From positions 1-64,000 of the forward strand of contig JAUQYB010000110.1 in NCBI GenBank assembly GCA_030837825.1: a stretch of 64,000 nucleotides of DNA, in the 5' to 3' direction. Under the pieces are notes generated by a model that saw nothing but the letters and a program-made list of their open reading frames with translations, made no database searches and was not told the origin of the DNA. The translations under genes and the position numbers were made by a program. This stretch comes from Albidovulum sp. GTDB lineage: Bacteria; Pseudomonadota; Alphaproteobacteria; Rhodobacterales; Rhodobacteraceae. This document shows positions 34,221-43,966 of the stretch, one piece after another (position 1 is the stretch's first letter; every line of letters begins with the position of its first letter).

Positions 34221-34833
34221 GCGAGATCCCTCCGGTGATCAGGACGACGCCCTGAGGGTCAGTCGTGCTGGGCTCCTTTTGATAGCAGAACCGCCAATGT
34301 TCAAGCGCGCGATCGAGTTCTGCCCCCACCGTCGCGCCTTTCGGAAACAGAGCCACCCCGCCGGGCGCAAGGTGCCTCTCGGCATAGCCGAGGAGGGTGT
34401 CCAGCGGCGCAAGCCCGCGCGCCGAGACAACATCGGCCCGAAGAGGCGCAAGGGCTTCGATGCGACGGGCAAGGATGTCCACAGAAACGCCCAGCGCATG
34501 CGCCGCAGTGGCAAGGAACGCCGCCTTGCGCTGATCGCTTTCCACGAGGGTTAGCCGAAGCATGGGTCTCGCCTCCGCCGCCAGGATGGCAATCACCAAG
34601 CCGGGAAATCCTCCTCCGCTGCCCAGGTCCGCCCATTGAGAGGCCGAAGGGGGCGCCAGGTGAAAAATCTGGGCAGAATCGGCAAAATGCCGTGTCCAGA
34701 GAGCATCAAGAGACCCCTGGGAAACAAGATTTATCCGTGGGTTCCACTTTCTCAGGAGCGATTCATACTGCTCGAGCCTGTCTATCGTTTCACGTGAAAC
34801 ATTCGCCCATCCGCCAGCAAACGGCACTCTCAT
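34213..34833 (-). CDS. rsmG: 16S rRNA (guanine527-N7)-methyltransferase RsmG
   Basis: RsmG (GidB) methylates G527 of 16S rRNA. The 206-residue protein has the N-terminal [28 protein letters not shown], the SAM motif [11 protein letters not shown] and the later VTARGLAPL-like segment [13 protein letters not shown]. Its start codon overlaps the mnmG stop (ATGA). Codons 12-16, which give VSRET, are formed by a parS site, so this stretch serves as both coding sequence and centromere. Confidence 0.96.
   Translation of the reverse strand: MRVPFAGGWANVSRETIDRLEQYESLLRKWNPRINLVSQGSLDALWTRHFADSAQIFHLAPPSASQWADLGSGGGFPGLVIAILAAEARPMLRLTLVESDQRKAAFLATAAHALGVSVDILARRIEALAPLRADVVSARGLAPLDTLLGYAERHLAPGGVALFPKGATVGAELDRALEHWRFCYQKEPSTTDPQGVVLITGGISRV
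34786..34801. promoter_or_regulatory. parS centromere site inside rsmG
   Basis: The palindrome GTTTCACGTGAAAC fills 34787-34800, a perfect match to the 14-base core of the bacterial parS consensus (TGTTTCACGTGAAACA). Within rsmG it encodes VSRET near the N-terminus. The distance to the proposed origin is about 5 kb. Confidence 0.93.
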
Positions 34834-36695
34834 CCCGCTGACCGCCGGCGCTCCTGGCGCTTGATCGTTGCGAGGAGCACCGCGAGCGCGGCTGGCGTGA
34901 CGCCTTCGATCCGGCTCGCATGGGCGATCGTGTGAGGTCGACTGTGGGCAAGCTTGGTCTTGATTTCGGTCGAGAGGCCGGCGAGCGCAAGAAAATCGAA
35001 GTCGGGCGGGATTTCAAGGGCTTCATCGCGGCGCATGGCATCGACATCGGCCCTCTGTCGATCCAGATAGCTCGCATAGGTCGCGTCGCGCTCAAGCTGA
35101 ATCCGGGTTGCCGCGTCGATCTGCGCCAGGGATGGGGCCGCGCGAACCAGATCAGGGAACGTGATTTCCGGGAATGACAGCAGGGTAAAAGCGGTTCGTC
35201 GCTGCCCGTCCTGCCCGACATTCATGCCGAACGACGCAGCCTCTCGCGGGGTGAAGGCAACGGCTTCGAGCGCCGCCCGGCCCTTCCCCAGCAGCTCCAT
35301 CTTTGCGCCGAACGCTCTTCGGCGCTCCTCGCCGACGCAGTTCAGGCTTGCGGCAAGCGGAGTGAGTCGCTGGTCAGCGTTATCGGCCCGAAGCGAAAGC
35401 CGGAATTCGGCGCGGGAAGTAAACATCCTGTAGGGCTCGGTCACACCACGCGACACAAGATCATCGATCATCACACCAATGTAGCTCTGCGCCCGGCTGA
35501 AGATCGCAGGCTCTCGCCCCTGTGCCGACAGGGCAGCATTCAGCCCCGCCACCAAGCCCTGTGCTGCCGCCTCCTCATAACCCGTGGTGCCATTGATCTG
35601 ACCTGCGAGGTAGAGACCGGCCACCGATTTCAGTTCCAGGGTTGGCCGCAGCGACCGCGGATCAACATAGTCGTATTCGATGGCATAGCCGGGTTGAAGG
35701 ATCGAAACCGATTCGAGGCCGCGAATCGATCGCACGTAGGATTCCTGGACATCGAGGGGCAGGGATGTGGAAATGCCGTTTGGATAGACCGTATGATCCT
35801 CAAGGCCCTCGGGTTCGAGAAAGACCTGATGACTTTCCTTGCCGGAAAACCGGACAATCTTGTCCTCGATCGAGGGGCAGTACCGCGGTCCCACGCCTTC
35901 GATATGGCCGCCATACATCGCCGACCGTCCGAGGTTGCTGCGAATGATGTCGTGCGTGCGCGCGTTGGTATGCGTGATTCCGCAGCAGACCTGCCGTACG
36001 AAGGGCCGGTCATGAAGGAACGAAAACAAGGTCGCCTCGTCATCGCCCGCCTGGCTCTCGAGACCTGACCAGTCGATCGTCCGGCCGTCGAGCCGCGGCG
36101 GCGTTCCGGTCTTCAGCCGCCCGAGCGGCAGCCCCAGGGAGGCCAACTGGTCCGCGAGCGCAACCGACGGCCGGTCCCCCATCCTTCCGCCAGGCTGCCG
36201 ATGATCGCCGATATGAATGACGCCGCGCAGGAATGTGCCGGAGGTCAGGACCACCGCATGAGATCCGATTTCGGAACCGTCTGCCAGCACCACGCCGGCG
36301 AAACGGTCCCCGTTCCCGAGAATTCCGCTTACCTCCCCTTCGACAATGGAGATATTCGTCTGTGCTTCGGTCAGCCGCAGGATTTCAGCCCGATAGAGTT
36401 TGCGATCCGCCTGCGCCCTGGGTCCCTGCACGGCCGGACCTTTGCGGCGGTTGAGCAAGCGGAACTGAATTCCGGCGCGGTCTGCCGCCCTTGCCATGAC
36501 ACCGTCCATCGCGTCGATTTCCCGAACAAGGTGTCCCTTGCCCAATCCGCCGATAGCCGGGTTGCAGGACATCACGCCGATGCCGTCGCGCCGAAGGGTC
36601 ACGAGGGCAACGCTGGCGCCAACACGCCCGGCGGCATGCGCCGCCTCCACGCCGGCGTGACCCCCTCCGATGACGATGACGTCGAAATGTTTCAC
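34830..36695 (-). CDS. mnmG: tRNA uridine-5-carboxymethylaminomethyl modification enzyme MnmG
   Basis: MnmG (GidA) works with MnmE to modify U34 of certain tRNAs. The 621-residue protein has the FAD-binding [10 protein letters not shown] near residue 9, the [23 protein letters not shown] motif and the standard C-terminal domain. The only start that matches the family is GTG at 36693-36695, which lies inside a parS palindrome and gives [12 protein letters not shown]. In relatives I recall MFHVKH from an ATG two codons earlier; here that codon is GCG. Its GTGAGG ribosome site lies about 9 bases upstream, at the mnmE stop. Confidence 0.93.
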   Translation of the reverse strand: MKHFDVIVIGGGHAGVEAAHAAGRVGASVALVTLRRDGIGVMSCNPAIGGLGKGHLVREIDAMDGVMARAADRAGIQFRLLNRRKGPAVQGPRAQADRKLYRAEILRLTEAQTNISIVEGEVSGILGNGDRFAGVVLADGSEIGSHAVVLTSGTFLRGVIHIGDHRQPGGRMGDRPSVALADQLASLGLPLGRLKTGTPPRLDGRTIDWSGLESQAGDDEATLFSFLHDRPFVRQVCCGITHTNARTHDIIRSNLGRSAMYGGHIEGVGPRYCPSIEDKIVRFSGKESHQVFLEPEGLEDHTVYPNGISTSLPLDVQESYVRSIRGLESVSILQPGYAIEYDYVDPRSLRPTLELKSVAGLYLAGQINGTTGYEEAAAQGLVAGLNAALSAQGREPAIFSRAQSYIGVMIDDLVSRGVTEPYRMFTSRAEFRLSLRADNADQRLTPLAASLNCVGEERRRAFGAKMELLGKGRAALEAVAFTPREAASFGMNVGQDGQRRTAFTLLSFPEITFPDLVRAAPSLAQIDAATRIQLERDATYASYLDRQRADVDAMRRDEALEIPPDFDFLALAGLSTEIKTKLAHSRPHTIAHASRIEGVTPAALAVLLATIKRQERRRSAG

Positions 36696-36703
36696 GTGAA
36701 ACG
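36688..36703. promoter_or_regulatory. parS centromere site at the mnmE-mnmG junction
   Basis: TGTTTCACGTGAAACG matches the 16-base parS consensus at 15 positions, with the 14-base palindromic core perfect. It lies between the mnmE stop (36706) and the body of mnmG. The central CACGTG contains the GTG that I take as the mnmG start codon. The proposed origin is about 3.2 kb away. Confidence 0.94.
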
Positions 36704-36705
36704 CC

Positions 36706-38001
36706 TCACTTGCCGATGCAAAAGCTGGCAAAGATGTTGTCCAGCAGATCCTCGACATCCACCCGTCCGACCAGCGCGTCAATGGCGCGGATGGCGTGAC
36801 GAAGATGCTCCGCAGCCACTTCGGTTCGCTGCGGACCTCTTGCTATCTCATCGCACGCCGATTCCATAGCCGAAATTGCGCGCTCCAGCCGCTCCCGGTG
36901 GCGGACCCGTGTCGCAATGCCCGCCGATGCGGCACGAGCACCCAGGGTGTTGGTTATGGTTTCGACAAGCGTCGCGAGCCCCGCTCCCGTCTTTGCCGAT
37001 ATCCCGGGAACATCCCCGGCCCCGACCGGGCGCAGATCTGCCTTGCCGCGCACCACGATATCCCCCGGTTGCGGCTGAATCATCGGCAGGTCATCCGTAT
37101 CATCCAGAAGGAACACCCTCAGATCGGCGCCCTCCGCCCGTCCGACCGCACGCCGAACCCCGATCCGTTCCACATCGTCGCGGGTGTCACGCAGGCCAGC
37201 GGTATCGAGAAGCGTCACCGCAAGGCCGCCCAGGTCCATCCTCACCTCGATCACGTCACGGGTCGTTCCGGCGATCGCCGAGGTGATCGCCGCCTCCCGC
37301 CCGGCAAGCACATTCAGCAATGTCGACTTCCCCGCGTTCGGCCGGCCGATGATGGCGACCTCGAAGCCATCGCGGATCCGCTCCGCAGCCCCATATCCGG
37401 CCACCTCGACGCGGAGCGTCCGCATCACGCCGTCGATGAGCCCCAACACCTCCGGGGCCACGTCCAGCGGCACGTCCTCGTCGGCGAAATCGATCGTGAC
37501 CTCCAGAAGCGCCGCCGCACGGATCAGATCGCGGCGCCAGCCCTCTGCCTTCTCGCCGACCGCCCCGGACAGGACCCGCAAGGCCTGTCGCCTTTGCGCA
37601 TCCGTCTCGGCATCGATCAGGTCTGCAAGCCCCTCCACCTGCGTCAGATCCAGCCGGCCGTTCACCAGCGCACGTCGGGTGAATTCACCGGCCTCGGCCA
37701 TCCGCAGGCCCTCGAAGCCGGCAAGCGCCCGCAAGACGGCACTCACCGTCGCCGTTGCTCCGTGAATGTGCAGCTCCGCCGCGGCCTCCCCGGTGAAGCT
37801 CGCGCCGGCCGCGAAAGTCAGGACGAGCGCCTCGTCAAGCACCTCCCCCTCCATCCGCAGACGCCGGAGCGATGCGCGGCGCGTCTGCGGCAGCTTGCCC
37901 GCCAGCGCCGAAACCGCGTCCCAGGCCTTGGGCCCCGACAGCCGGATCACGGAAACGCCCGCTTTCCCCCGGGCGGAGGCCAGGGCAAAGATCGTATCCA
38001 T
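36706..38001 (-). CDS. mnmE: tRNA modification GTPase MnmE
   Basis: MnmE (TrmE) is the GTPase partner of MnmG. The 431-residue protein has the N-terminal tetrahydrofolate-binding domain, a central G domain with P-loop GRPNAGKST, the DTAGLR switch and the C-terminal CIGK, whose Cys is needed for modification. It lies 24 bases after rho and 10 bases before the mnmG GTG, in the same operon. Confidence 0.96.
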   Translation of the reverse strand: MDTIFALASARGKAGVSVIRLSGPKAWDAVSALAGKLPQTRRASLRRLRMEGEVLDEALVLTFAAGASFTGEAAAELHIHGATATVSAVLRALAGFEGLRMAEAGEFTRRALVNGRLDLTQVEGLADLIDAETDAQRRQALRVLSGAVGEKAEGWRRDLIRAAALLEVTIDFADEDVPLDVAPEVLGLIDGVMRTLRVEVAGYGAAERIRDGFEVAIIGRPNAGKSTLLNVLAGREAAITSAIAGTTRDVIEVRMDLGGLAVTLLDTAGLRDTRDDVERIGVRRAVGRAEGADLRVFLLDDTDDLPMIQPQPGDIVVRGKADLRPVGAGDVPGISAKTGAGLATLVETITNTLGARAASAGIATRVRHRERLERAISAMESACDEIARGPQRTEVAAEHLRHAIRAIDALVGRVDVEDLLDNIFASFCIGK

Positions 38002-38025
38002 CGCTGCCTACCGCATCGGAACGCC

Positions 38026-39297
38026 TCAGGCGTTCATTGAATCGAAGAATTCCGAATTCGTCTTCGTTTGCTTGAGCTTCGAGATGAGGAACTCGATCGC
38101 ATCCGTCGTGCCCATCGGGTTCAGGATGCGTCTCAGCACATAGGTCTTCTGCAGGTCCTTCTGGTCGACCAGCAGATCCTCCTTCCGCGTGCCGGACTTC
38201 AGGATGTCCATCGCCGGGAAGACGCGCTTGTCGGCCACCTTGCGATCGAGCACGATCTCGGAGTTGCCGGTCCCCTTGAACTCCTCGAAGATCACCTCGT
38301 CCATCCGGCTGCCGGTGTCGATGAGCGCCGTCGCGATGATGGTAAGAGACCCGCCCTCCTCGATGTTCCGGGCGGCGCCGAAGAACCGCTTCGGCCGCTG
38401 AAGGGCGTTGGCATCGACGCCCCCGGTCAGGACCTTGCCCGACGACGGCACAACGGTGTTGTAAGCTCTACCAAGTCTGGTGATTGAATCCAGAAGAATC
38501 ACAACATCTCGTTTATGTTCGACCAAGCGCTTCGCTTTCTCGATCACCATCTCGGCCACCGCCACATGCCGTGTCGCCGGTTCGTCGAAGGTGGAGGAGA
38601 TCACCTCTCCCTTCACGCTCCGCTGCATGTCGGTCACTTCCTCGGGCCGCTCGTCGATCAGAAGGACGATCAGGTAGCACTCGGGATGGTTCGTGGCGAT
38701 CGAATGCGCGATGTTCTGCAAAAGCACCGTCTTGCCGGTCCGCGGCGGCGCCACGATGAGGCCGCGCTGGCCCTTCCCGATCGGCGCCACGAGGTCGATG
38801 ATCCGTGCCGACCGGTCCTTGATGGTCGGATCCTCGATCTCCATCTTCAGGCGTTCATCTGGGTAGAGCGGCGTCAGGTTGTCGAAGGCCACCTTGTGCC
38901 GGGCTTTCTCCGGGTCCTCGAAATTGATCCGCGTGACCTTGGTCATCGCGAAATAGCGCTCGTTCTCGCCGGGCGCACGCATCGCACCCTCGACCGTGTC
39001 GCCAGTCCGAAGCGAATATTGCCGGATCATGTCCGGGCTCACGTAGATATCATCCGGGCCCGGCAGATAGTTGGCCTCGGGCGAGCGCAGGAAACCGAAC
39101 CCGTCCTGCAGAACCTCCAGCACGCCGTCTCCGCCGATCTCCCAGCCTTCCTCGGCGTGTTCCTTCAGGATCGAGAACATCATCTCGCCCTTGCGCATCG
39201 TCGAGGCGTTCTCGATCTCCAGGTCCTCGGCCATCGCCAGAAGGTCGGCGGGGCTCTTCGCCTTGAGATCGGACAGGTTCAGGCGCTCATGCGTCAT
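38026..39297 (-). CDS. rho: Transcription termination factor Rho
   Basis: Rho is a hexameric RNA helicase that terminates transcription. The 423-residue protein has the N-terminal RNA-binding domain ([31 protein letters not shown]), the Walker A stretch APPRTGKT and Walker [17 protein letters not shown], with the R-loop and Q-loop in the usual order. It is the first gene of the run leading to parB and has its own promoter at 39386-39415. Confidence 0.97.
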   Translation of the reverse strand: MTHERLNLSDLKAKSPADLLAMAEDLEIENASTMRKGEMMFSILKEHAEEGWEIGGDGVLEVLQDGFGFLRSPEANYLPGPDDIYVSPDMIRQYSLRTGDTVEGAMRAPGENERYFAMTKVTRINFEDPEKARHKVAFDNLTPLYPDERLKMEIEDPTIKDRSARIIDLVAPIGKGQRGLIVAPPRTGKTVLLQNIAHSIATNHPECYLIVLLIDERPEEVTDMQRSVKGEVISSTFDEPATRHVAVAEMVIEKAKRLVEHKRDVVILLDSITRLGRAYNTVVPSSGKVLTGGVDANALQRPKRFFGAARNIEEGGSLTIIATALIDTGSRMDEVIFEEFKGTGNSEIVLDRKVADKRVFPAMDILKSGTRKEDLLVDQKDLQKTYVLRRILNPMGTTDAIEFLISKLKQTKTNSEFFDSMNA

Positions 39298-39385
39298 GGC
39301 AAGACCAACTGTACGGGCGCGGACAGGATCGGCGCGATGGATAGAAGGGGGATGGCCCCTGACCGGACGGCGGGGCGTTTGCGGC

Positions 39386-39415
39386 CAGATACACCCGCAG
39401 TTACGGCCGAGTCAA
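39386..39415 (-). promoter_or_regulatory. Promoter of rho
   Basis: On the minus strand TTGACT (39410-39415) and TATCTG (39386-39391) are 18 bases apart, in the 125-base gap between hemJ and rho. Transcription would start near 39379 and leave a leader of about 80 bases before the rho ATG. This is predicted from sequence only. Confidence 0.5.
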
Positions 39416-39422
39416 CCGCGGA

Positions 39423-39872
39423 TCAGAATTTCACGATGACCGACAGGACAATGACCACCATCAACAGGGTGGGAAGCTCGTTCATCATCCGATAGGTCCG
39501 CCCTGACCGCGTGTTCTTCCCGGCCGCAAACTCCTTGCGCCGGTAGCCGAGCCAGTGGTGGAACCAGGTCATCGCAAGCACGCAGGCCGCCTTCGTCCAG
39601 GGCCAGACTTCGCTCCACACCACGATCCCGGGCGTGAACACCAGCGCAAGCCCGAAGACCCAGGTTGCCGTCATCGCCGGGTTCATGATCAGGCGCAGGA
39701 GCTTGCGCTCCATGCTCTGGAACAGCCGGTCGGTCTCGCTGCCCGGTTCAACCTGCTCGGCATGATAGACGAACAGCCGCGGCAGGTAGAATATCCCCGC
39801 CATCCAGGCGATCACCGACATGACATGAAGCGCCTTCGTCCAGGGATAGACCGAAGCCAGAAAGTCACCCAT
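39423..39872 (-). CDS. hemJ: Protoporphyrinogen oxidase HemJ
   Basis: HemJ is the membrane-bound protoporphyrinogen IX oxidase used by most alphaproteobacteria. The 149-residue protein has four hydrophobic segments with conserved histidines (KALHVMSVIAWMAGIFYLPRLFVYH and TWFHHWLGYRR) and the C-terminal RMMNELPTLLMVVIV. It borders the proposed oriC and is transcribed away from it. Confidence 0.95.
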   Translation of the reverse strand: MGDFLASVYPWTKALHVMSVIAWMAGIFYLPRLFVYHAEQVEPGSETDRLFQSMERKLLRLIMNPAMTATWVFGLALVFTPGIVVWSEVWPWTKAACVLAMTWFHHWLGYRRKEFAAGKNTRSGRTYRMMNELPTLLMVVIVLSVIVKF

Positions 39873-39954
39873 TCGTCGGAGCCCTTCGCCTGATGCGCGT
39901 CGGCCCCCTTATAAAATCATTATGAATGAAAAGAGAAGTTGATGCTGTAGATCC

Positions 39955-39972
39955 TGTGGACGATGTGGATTT
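39955..39972 (-). promoter_or_regulatory. Pair of abutting DnaA-box-like 9-mers
   Basis: TGTGGACGA and TGTGGATTT follow one another without a gap. Read on the minus strand they are TCGTCCACA and AAATCCACA, which keep the TCCACA core of the TTATCCACA box. Abutting boxes suggest cooperative DnaA binding. Confidence 0.55.
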
Positions 39973-40010
39973 GCCTGGTTCGCCTCCTGGTATGCACAGC
40001 CGGACTACCC

Positions 40011-40019
40011 TGTGGAAAA
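40011..40019 (-). promoter_or_regulatory. DnaA box (TTTTCCACA on the minus strand)
   Basis: The 9-mer matches the DnaA consensus TTATCCACA at 8 positions. It lies in the middle of the proposed origin, just left of the AT-rich patch at 40044-40082. Confidence 0.6.
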
Positions 40020-40143
40020 TACGGGGATAACCAGGGACGTTGCTTCCAAATCAGAATAAAATACAGCTATAACAATATGTTGCTGGGTAGAAGCCGAGTT
40101 TCGATCTGTGCACCGCAGGCCCCGAGCCCCGTCGATTACCGGG

Positions 40144-40152
40144 TTGTCCACA
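40144..40152 (+). promoter_or_regulatory. DnaA box (TTGTCCACA)
   Basis: The 9-mer differs from TTATCCACA only at position 3 and has the sequence of a known functional variant. It lies right of the AT-rich patch, in opposite orientation to the boxes at 39955-40019. Confidence 0.65.
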
Positions 40153-40296
40153 CAGGCCCCGATCCCGCGTCAACAGGCGAACAAGATCGCGTGAGCATTG
40201 ACAGAACCGGCACACTGTCCCCACCTCTGCGGCGGGCGCCAATCCGTCCACTCTAGGCGCACCGCCCTTCCGCTTCGTTACCCACAGGATGATCCC

Positions 40297-40896
40297 GTGA
40301 CCCTGCGCCTCATCCTCGCCTCGTCTTCCGGCATCCGCGCAGTCCTTCTCAGGAATGCCGGTCTTAACCCCGAGATCCGCCCCGCGCGTATCGACGAGGG
40401 CGCGATCCGGTCGGCCCTCGAATCCGGCGGCGCCGGCCCGCGCGATGTTGCCGACGCACTTGCGGAACGGAAGGCGCGCCACACAGGCGAGAGCGACCCG
40501 GAAGCCCTAGTGCTCGGTTGCGACCAGGTCCTGGACCTTGACGGCAGGGTTTTCACCAAGCCAGACGACCCTCGTGCCGCAAGGATGCAGATCCGGGCGC
40601 TCTCGGGCCGCACCCACAGCCTCCACTCCGCCATCGTCGTCTGCCGGGGTGGCCAACCGCTGTGGCGGCACGTCGGGACGGCGCGGCTCACGATGCGCGA
40701 GGTGTCCGACACCTACCTCGACGACTACATAGCGCGAAACTGGGAAAGCATCCGCCACAGTGTCGGCGCCTACAAGCTGGAAGAGGAAGGGGTGCGGCTT
40801 TTCTCGCACATCGAGGGGGATCACTTCACCATCCTCGGTCTGCCGCTGATCGAACTCTTGACCTGGCTCGCCGTTCGGGGCGACATCGCGGCATGA
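40297..40896 (+). CDS. maf: Maf-family nucleotide pyrophosphatase
   Basis: Maf proteins hydrolyse non-canonical nucleoside triphosphates and can slow division. The 199-residue protein starts LRLILASSSGIRAVLLRNAGL, and has the LVLGCDQVL segment with the catalytic Asp and the IRHSVGAYKLEEEGVRLFSHIEGDHFTILGLPL motif. The start is GTG at 40297, with AGGATGA upstream; an ATG 99 bases earlier would run into the origin. A DnaA-box-like 9-mer (40278-40286) abuts the ribosome site. Its stop overlaps the aroE start (ATGA). Confidence 0.93.
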   Translation: MTLRLILASSSGIRAVLLRNAGLNPEIRPARIDEGAIRSALESGGAGPRDVADALAERKARHTGESDPEALVLGCDQVLDLDGRVFTKPDDPRAARMQIRALSGRTHSLHSAIVVCRGGQPLWRHVGTARLTMREVSDTYLDDYIARNWESIRHSVGAYKLEEEGVRLFSHIEGDHFTILGLPLIELLTWLAVRGDIAA

Positions 40897-41732
40897 CCGA
40901 CCATCCCCGCATACCGCTCGCCGGTGTCATCGGCTCTCCCGTCGCGCATTCGAAGTCGCCTCGGCTTCATGGCCATTGGCTGAAGACCTACGGAATCGCA
41001 GGGTTCTACGTCCCGATGGACGTTGCCCAGGCTGACCTTCGAGAGGTCATCTCCACCCTGCCGAAGGCGGGGTTCGTGGGCGTCAACGTCACCATCCCGC
41101 ACAAGGAAAGCGTGCTTGCCCTCGCCGATGTGGTGACCGACCGCGCCGCGCTGATCGGTGCCGCGAACACGCTCATCTTCCGCAGCGACGGGCGCATCCA
41201 CGCCGACAATACCGATGGCTACGGTTTCATCGCCAACCTGCGCCAGAATGCCCCGAACTGGCAGCCGGCCGCCGGCGCGGCTGCGGTCATCGGCGCCGGA
41301 GGCGCGGCGCGCGCCGTCATTGCCTCGCTCATCGAGGTCGGAGTGCCGGAAATCCGCCTCGCCAACCGCACCCGCGCGCGGGCCGAGGCGCTGCGGCAGG
41401 AATTCGGCGCCAAGGTGGTGGTCAACGACTGGGTGCAGGCCGGCAACATGCTCGAAGGGGCCGCCACGGTGGTCAACACGTCGTCGCTTGGCATGGTCGG
41501 GAAGCCGGATTTCCGCGTGCCCCTCGACGCGCTTTCGCCTTCGGCCGTGGTGACCGATCTCGTCTATACACCGCTCTGCACCCATCTGCTCGAAGAGGCC
41601 GCCAGCATCGGCTGCACCACGGTCGACGGGCTCGGGATGCTAATCCACCAGGCCGCCCCAGCGTTCGAGCGCTGGTTCGGCGTGCGGCCGGAGGTCGACG
41701 AGGCGGTGCGCGCGGCGGTTCTGGCGGAATGA
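40893..41732 (+). CDS. aroE: Shikimate dehydrogenase
   Basis: AroE reduces 3-dehydroshikimate with NADPH in aromatic amino acid synthesis. The 279-residue protein has the substrate-binding [17 protein letters not shown], the NVTIPHKES motif with catalytic Lys, ADNTDGYGF, the NADP-binding GAGGAARAV and the C-terminal [10 protein letters not shown]. It overlaps maf by 4 bases and coaE by 4 bases. Confidence 0.96.
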   Translation: MTDHPRIPLAGVIGSPVAHSKSPRLHGHWLKTYGIAGFYVPMDVAQADLREVISTLPKAGFVGVNVTIPHKESVLALADVVTDRAALIGAANTLIFRSDGRIHADNTDGYGFIANLRQNAPNWQPAAGAAAVIGAGGAARAVIASLIEVGVPEIRLANRTRARAEALRQEFGAKVVVNDWVQAGNMLEGAATVVNTSSLGMVGKPDFRVPLDALSPSAVVTDLVYTPLCTHLLEEAASIGCTTVDGLGMLIHQAAPAFERWFGVRPEVDEAVRAAVLAE

Positions 41733-42331
41733 GCCGGCCGTTCCTTCTGGGCCTGACCGGCTCCATCGGCATGGGCAAGTCGACGACGGCGGCGATGTTC
41801 GCGGCCGAAGGCGTCCCGGTCTGGGATGCCGATACCACGGTCCACGGGCTGTATGCGCGTGGTGGTGCCGGCGTTCCGGCGATCGCGGCGATCCGGCCCT
41901 CGGCCATCGCCGGCGGCGCCGTGGACCGGGCAAGCCTGAAGGACTGGATCGCCGCCGACCCTGACGCGCTGACACGGATCGAGGCCGCGATCCACCCCCT
42001 CGTTGCCGCAGACCGTGCCGCCTTCATCGACCGGGCGGCCAAGTCTGGGGCCGGTCTCGTGCTGCTCGACATCCCGCTGCTGTTCGAGACGGGCGCGGAC
42101 GCGACGGTCGACGCCACCCTCGTCGTCACCGCGCCGGCCGAGGTCCAGCGTGCCCGCGTCCTCGCCCGCCCCGGCATGACCGGGGCCCAGTTCGCCGCCA
42201 TCCTCGCCCGCCAGATGCCCGATGCCGAAAAGCGCGCCCGTGCGACCCATGTGATCGAGACCTCGACGCTTGAGCAGACCCGTGCGGCCGTGCGAAAATT
42301 GATCGGCGAACTCAGGGCTGGCCATGCGTGA
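41729..42331 (+). CDS. coaE: Dephospho-CoA kinase
   Basis: CoaE performs the last step of coenzyme A synthesis. The 200-residue protein has the P-loop GSIGMGKST at residues 11-19, the [13 protein letters not shown] segment and the [11 protein letters not shown] motif. It is linked by overlaps to aroE (4 bases) and to dnaQ (8 bases). Confidence 0.95.
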   Translation: MSRPFLLGLTGSIGMGKSTTAAMFAAEGVPVWDADTTVHGLYARGGAGVPAIAAIRPSAIAGGAVDRASLKDWIAADPDALTRIEAAIHPLVAADRAAFIDRAAKSGAGLVLLDIPLLFETGADATVDATLVVTAPAEVQRARVLARPGMTGAQFAAILARQMPDAEKRARATHVIETSTLEQTRAAVRKLIGELRAGHA

Positions 42332-43016
42332 AATCGTCCTCGATACCGAAACCACCGGCTTCGAGCCGGCCGAAGGTCACCGGATCGTCGAGATCGGCGC
42401 CATCGAGCTTTTCAACCACATGCCGACGGGGCGCACCTTTCATCACTACGTGAACCCCGAACGCGCGATGCCGACGGAAGCCTTCCAGGTTCATGGTCTC
42501 GGCGATGACTTCCTGCGCAGCAAGCCCCGGTTCGCCGAGATCGCTGCGGCGTTTCTCGATTTCCTGGGCGGGGATTCCCGGTTGGTGATCCACAATGCCG
42601 CATTCGACATGAAATTCCTCAACGCCGAACTGGGCTGGGTGAGCCTGCCCCTGATCGCCACCGATCGCGCACTCGACACCGTGGCCCTGGCCCGTCGCAA
42701 GTTTCCCGGCGCGCCCGCCTCGCTCGATGCGCTCTGCCGCCGCTTCGGCATCGACAACTCGGCGCGTGAAAAACACGGCGCGCTTCTCGACAGCGAGCTT
42801 CTGGCCGAGGTGTATCTGGAACTGATCGGCGGCCGTCAGCCCGACCTGGTCCTGGCTGTGTCGGCCGGTCCGGCAAGTGCGGGCGTGGCGAGCGGCTGGA
42901 AGCCGGGCCCCCGGCCTGCCGCGCTTCCGCCACGAGTGACCGAGGAGGAAAGGGCCGCGCATGCGGCCCTGGTCGAGTCGCTGGGTGAAGGCGCGATCTG
43001 GAAGCGCTTCGGCTGA
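42324..43016 (+). CDS. dnaQ: DNA polymerase III epsilon subunit (3'-5' proofreading exonuclease)
   Basis: DnaQ proofreads newly made DNA within the replicase. The 230-residue protein has Exo[25 protein letters not shown] with the catalytic Asp and Glu, Exo[18 protein letters not shown] and Exo[19 protein letters not shown] with the His. It ends with TGA directly beside the TCA of the convergent sugar transferase gene, with no base between. Confidence 0.96.
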   Translation: MREIVLDTETTGFEPAEGHRIVEIGAIELFNHMPTGRTFHHYVNPERAMPTEAFQVHGLGDDFLRSKPRFAEIAAAFLDFLGGDSRLVIHNAAFDMKFLNAELGWVSLPLIATDRALDTVALARRKFPGAPASLDALCRRFGIDNSAREKHGALLDSELLAEVYLELIGGRQPDLVLAVSAGPASAGVASGWKPGPRPAALPPRVTEEERAAHAALVESLGEGAIWKRFG

Positions 43017-43688
43017 TCAGACGCCAGTGCCGCGCAGGACGACGCCGACGGTCCTGAGGATGATCCGCAGATCCATCAGCAGACCGAGCTGGACGAAATA
43101 GGCGCTGTCGTAGAGTGCGCGTTCCGCGAAGGAACTGCGGTTGCGCGGGCTCACCTGCCAGAGCCCGGTGAGGCCGGGAAGCATGCGGTAGTAGTCCGCA
43201 TAGCCACGCCCGCCCGGGTAGATGTCCTGCTGATCGGGCGTGAACGGGCGCGGGCCGACGATGCTCATCGTTCCGGTCACCACGTTCCAGAGCTGCGGCA
43301 GCTCATCAAGGCTCGACTTGCGCAGGAAGGCACCGAAACGGGTCACGCGCGGATCGCGCCGCAGCTTCTGGGTCTGCTGCCATTCGGCGGCAAGCGCGGG
43401 ATCCTCCGCGAGTATCCGTGCAAGTGCTGCGTCGGCATCGGGGATCATCGTGCGGAATTTCCAGCAACGGAACGTCTCTCCGTCCCGGCCGACGCGCAGT
43501 TGCGAATAGAACGGCTGCCCGCCGCCAAGCGCGGTGAGAAGGGTGATGAGCGCGATCAGCGGCACGACGACCGGAAGCATCACCGCCACGAAAGCGAGAT
43601 CGAAGAGCCGCTTTCCATAGGTCGCGTAGTGGCTCGGCCGGCAGAGAGAGAGTGCGTCGTTGCGGAACTCAAAAAAGGGGGCAGCCAT
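43017..43688 (-). CDS. Exopolysaccharide sugar transferase (undecaprenyl-phosphate sugar-1-phosphate transferase)
   Basis: The 223-residue protein has one N-terminal membrane segment (LFDLAFVAVMLPVVVPLIALITL) and the cytoplasmic catalytic domain of the WcaJ/ExoY family: FRCWKFRTM, RVTRFGAFLRKSSLDELPQLWNVV and GPRPFTPDQQ, then LPGLTGLWQVSPR. It transfers the first sugar phosphate to undecaprenyl phosphate. It stands alone here, with no glycosyltransferase or export genes nearby. AGGAG lies 7 bases upstream of the start. Confidence 0.92.
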   Translation of the reverse strand: MAAPFFEFRNDALSLCRPSHYATYGKRLFDLAFVAVMLPVVVPLIALITLLTALGGGQPFYSQLRVGRDGETFRCWKFRTMIPDADAALARILAEDPALAAEWQQTQKLRRDPRVTRFGAFLRKSSLDELPQLWNVVTGTMSIVGPRPFTPDQQDIYPGGRGYADYYRMLPGLTGLWQVSPRNRSSFAERALYDSAYFVQLGLLMDLRIILRTVGVVLRGTGV

Positions 43689-43710
43689 CCCGGAGTCTCC
43701 TGGGTAGGTG

Positions 43711-43745
43711 GTCCGGACGTCCCCCAGATGTCCGTGGTCTGGACA
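43711..43745. promoter_or_regulatory. Two adjacent GTCC/GGAC dyads upstream of the sugar transferase gene
   Basis: GTCCGGAC (43711-43718) is a perfect 8-bp palindrome, and TGTCC-N7-GGACA (43729-43745) is a second dyad with the same half-sites. They begin 23 bases upstream of the sugar transferase ATG (minus strand), where an operator could sit. The protein that might bind is unknown. Confidence 0.35.
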
Positions 43746-43858
43746 CTATGGAAGGAAACGTTTCGGAAATTCGACGCCTAATTTTTCGAGAGTGAAAACA
43801 ACGGATAATGCCGGCGGATTCGCGCCGCCTTTTGGTCGAAATGGTGGCAAATGGTTAA

Positions 43859-43880
43859 GGCGCCGGGGTTTAGCGGCGCC
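43859..43880 (-). terminator. Possible terminator after the xylose operon
   Basis: Downstream of xylA on the minus strand, GGCGCC at 43875-43880 and 43859-43864 can pair over a 10-base loop, followed by TTAACCATTT. The stem is short but GC-only and the T-run is broken, so the call is tentative. The remaining 278-base gap (43689-43966) shows no gene. Confidence 0.35.
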
Positions 43881-43966
43881 GGGCGCCCCTGGAAGTGCCC
43901 AAAATTTCAGCAACAGCGGTGCGGGAACCAGACAGCCTCGCTGGATCGTCGCGGCGATTTCAACCC

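Larger units (their letters stand above)
39873..40296. other. Probable chromosomal replication origin (oriC)
   Basis: This 424-base gap is the longest non-coding stretch in the window and much richer in AT than its surroundings. It has two AT-rich patches (39908-39940 and 40044-40082) and several DnaA-box-like 9-mers: 39955-39963, 39964-39972, 40011-40019, 40144-40152 and 40278-40286, plus a weaker one at 40022-40030. Genes on both sides point away from it, and parAB with two parS sites lie to the left. Origins between hemJ/hemE and maf are typical of alphaproteobacteria. No GANTC or TTAA-N7-TTAA sites were seen by eye. Confidence 0.82.

Noticed and set aside
40198..40296. ATG at 40198 as the start of maf.
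   Set aside because: It would add 33 residues absent from the family and run into the origin. GTG 40297 has a ribosome site and gives the conserved N-terminus.
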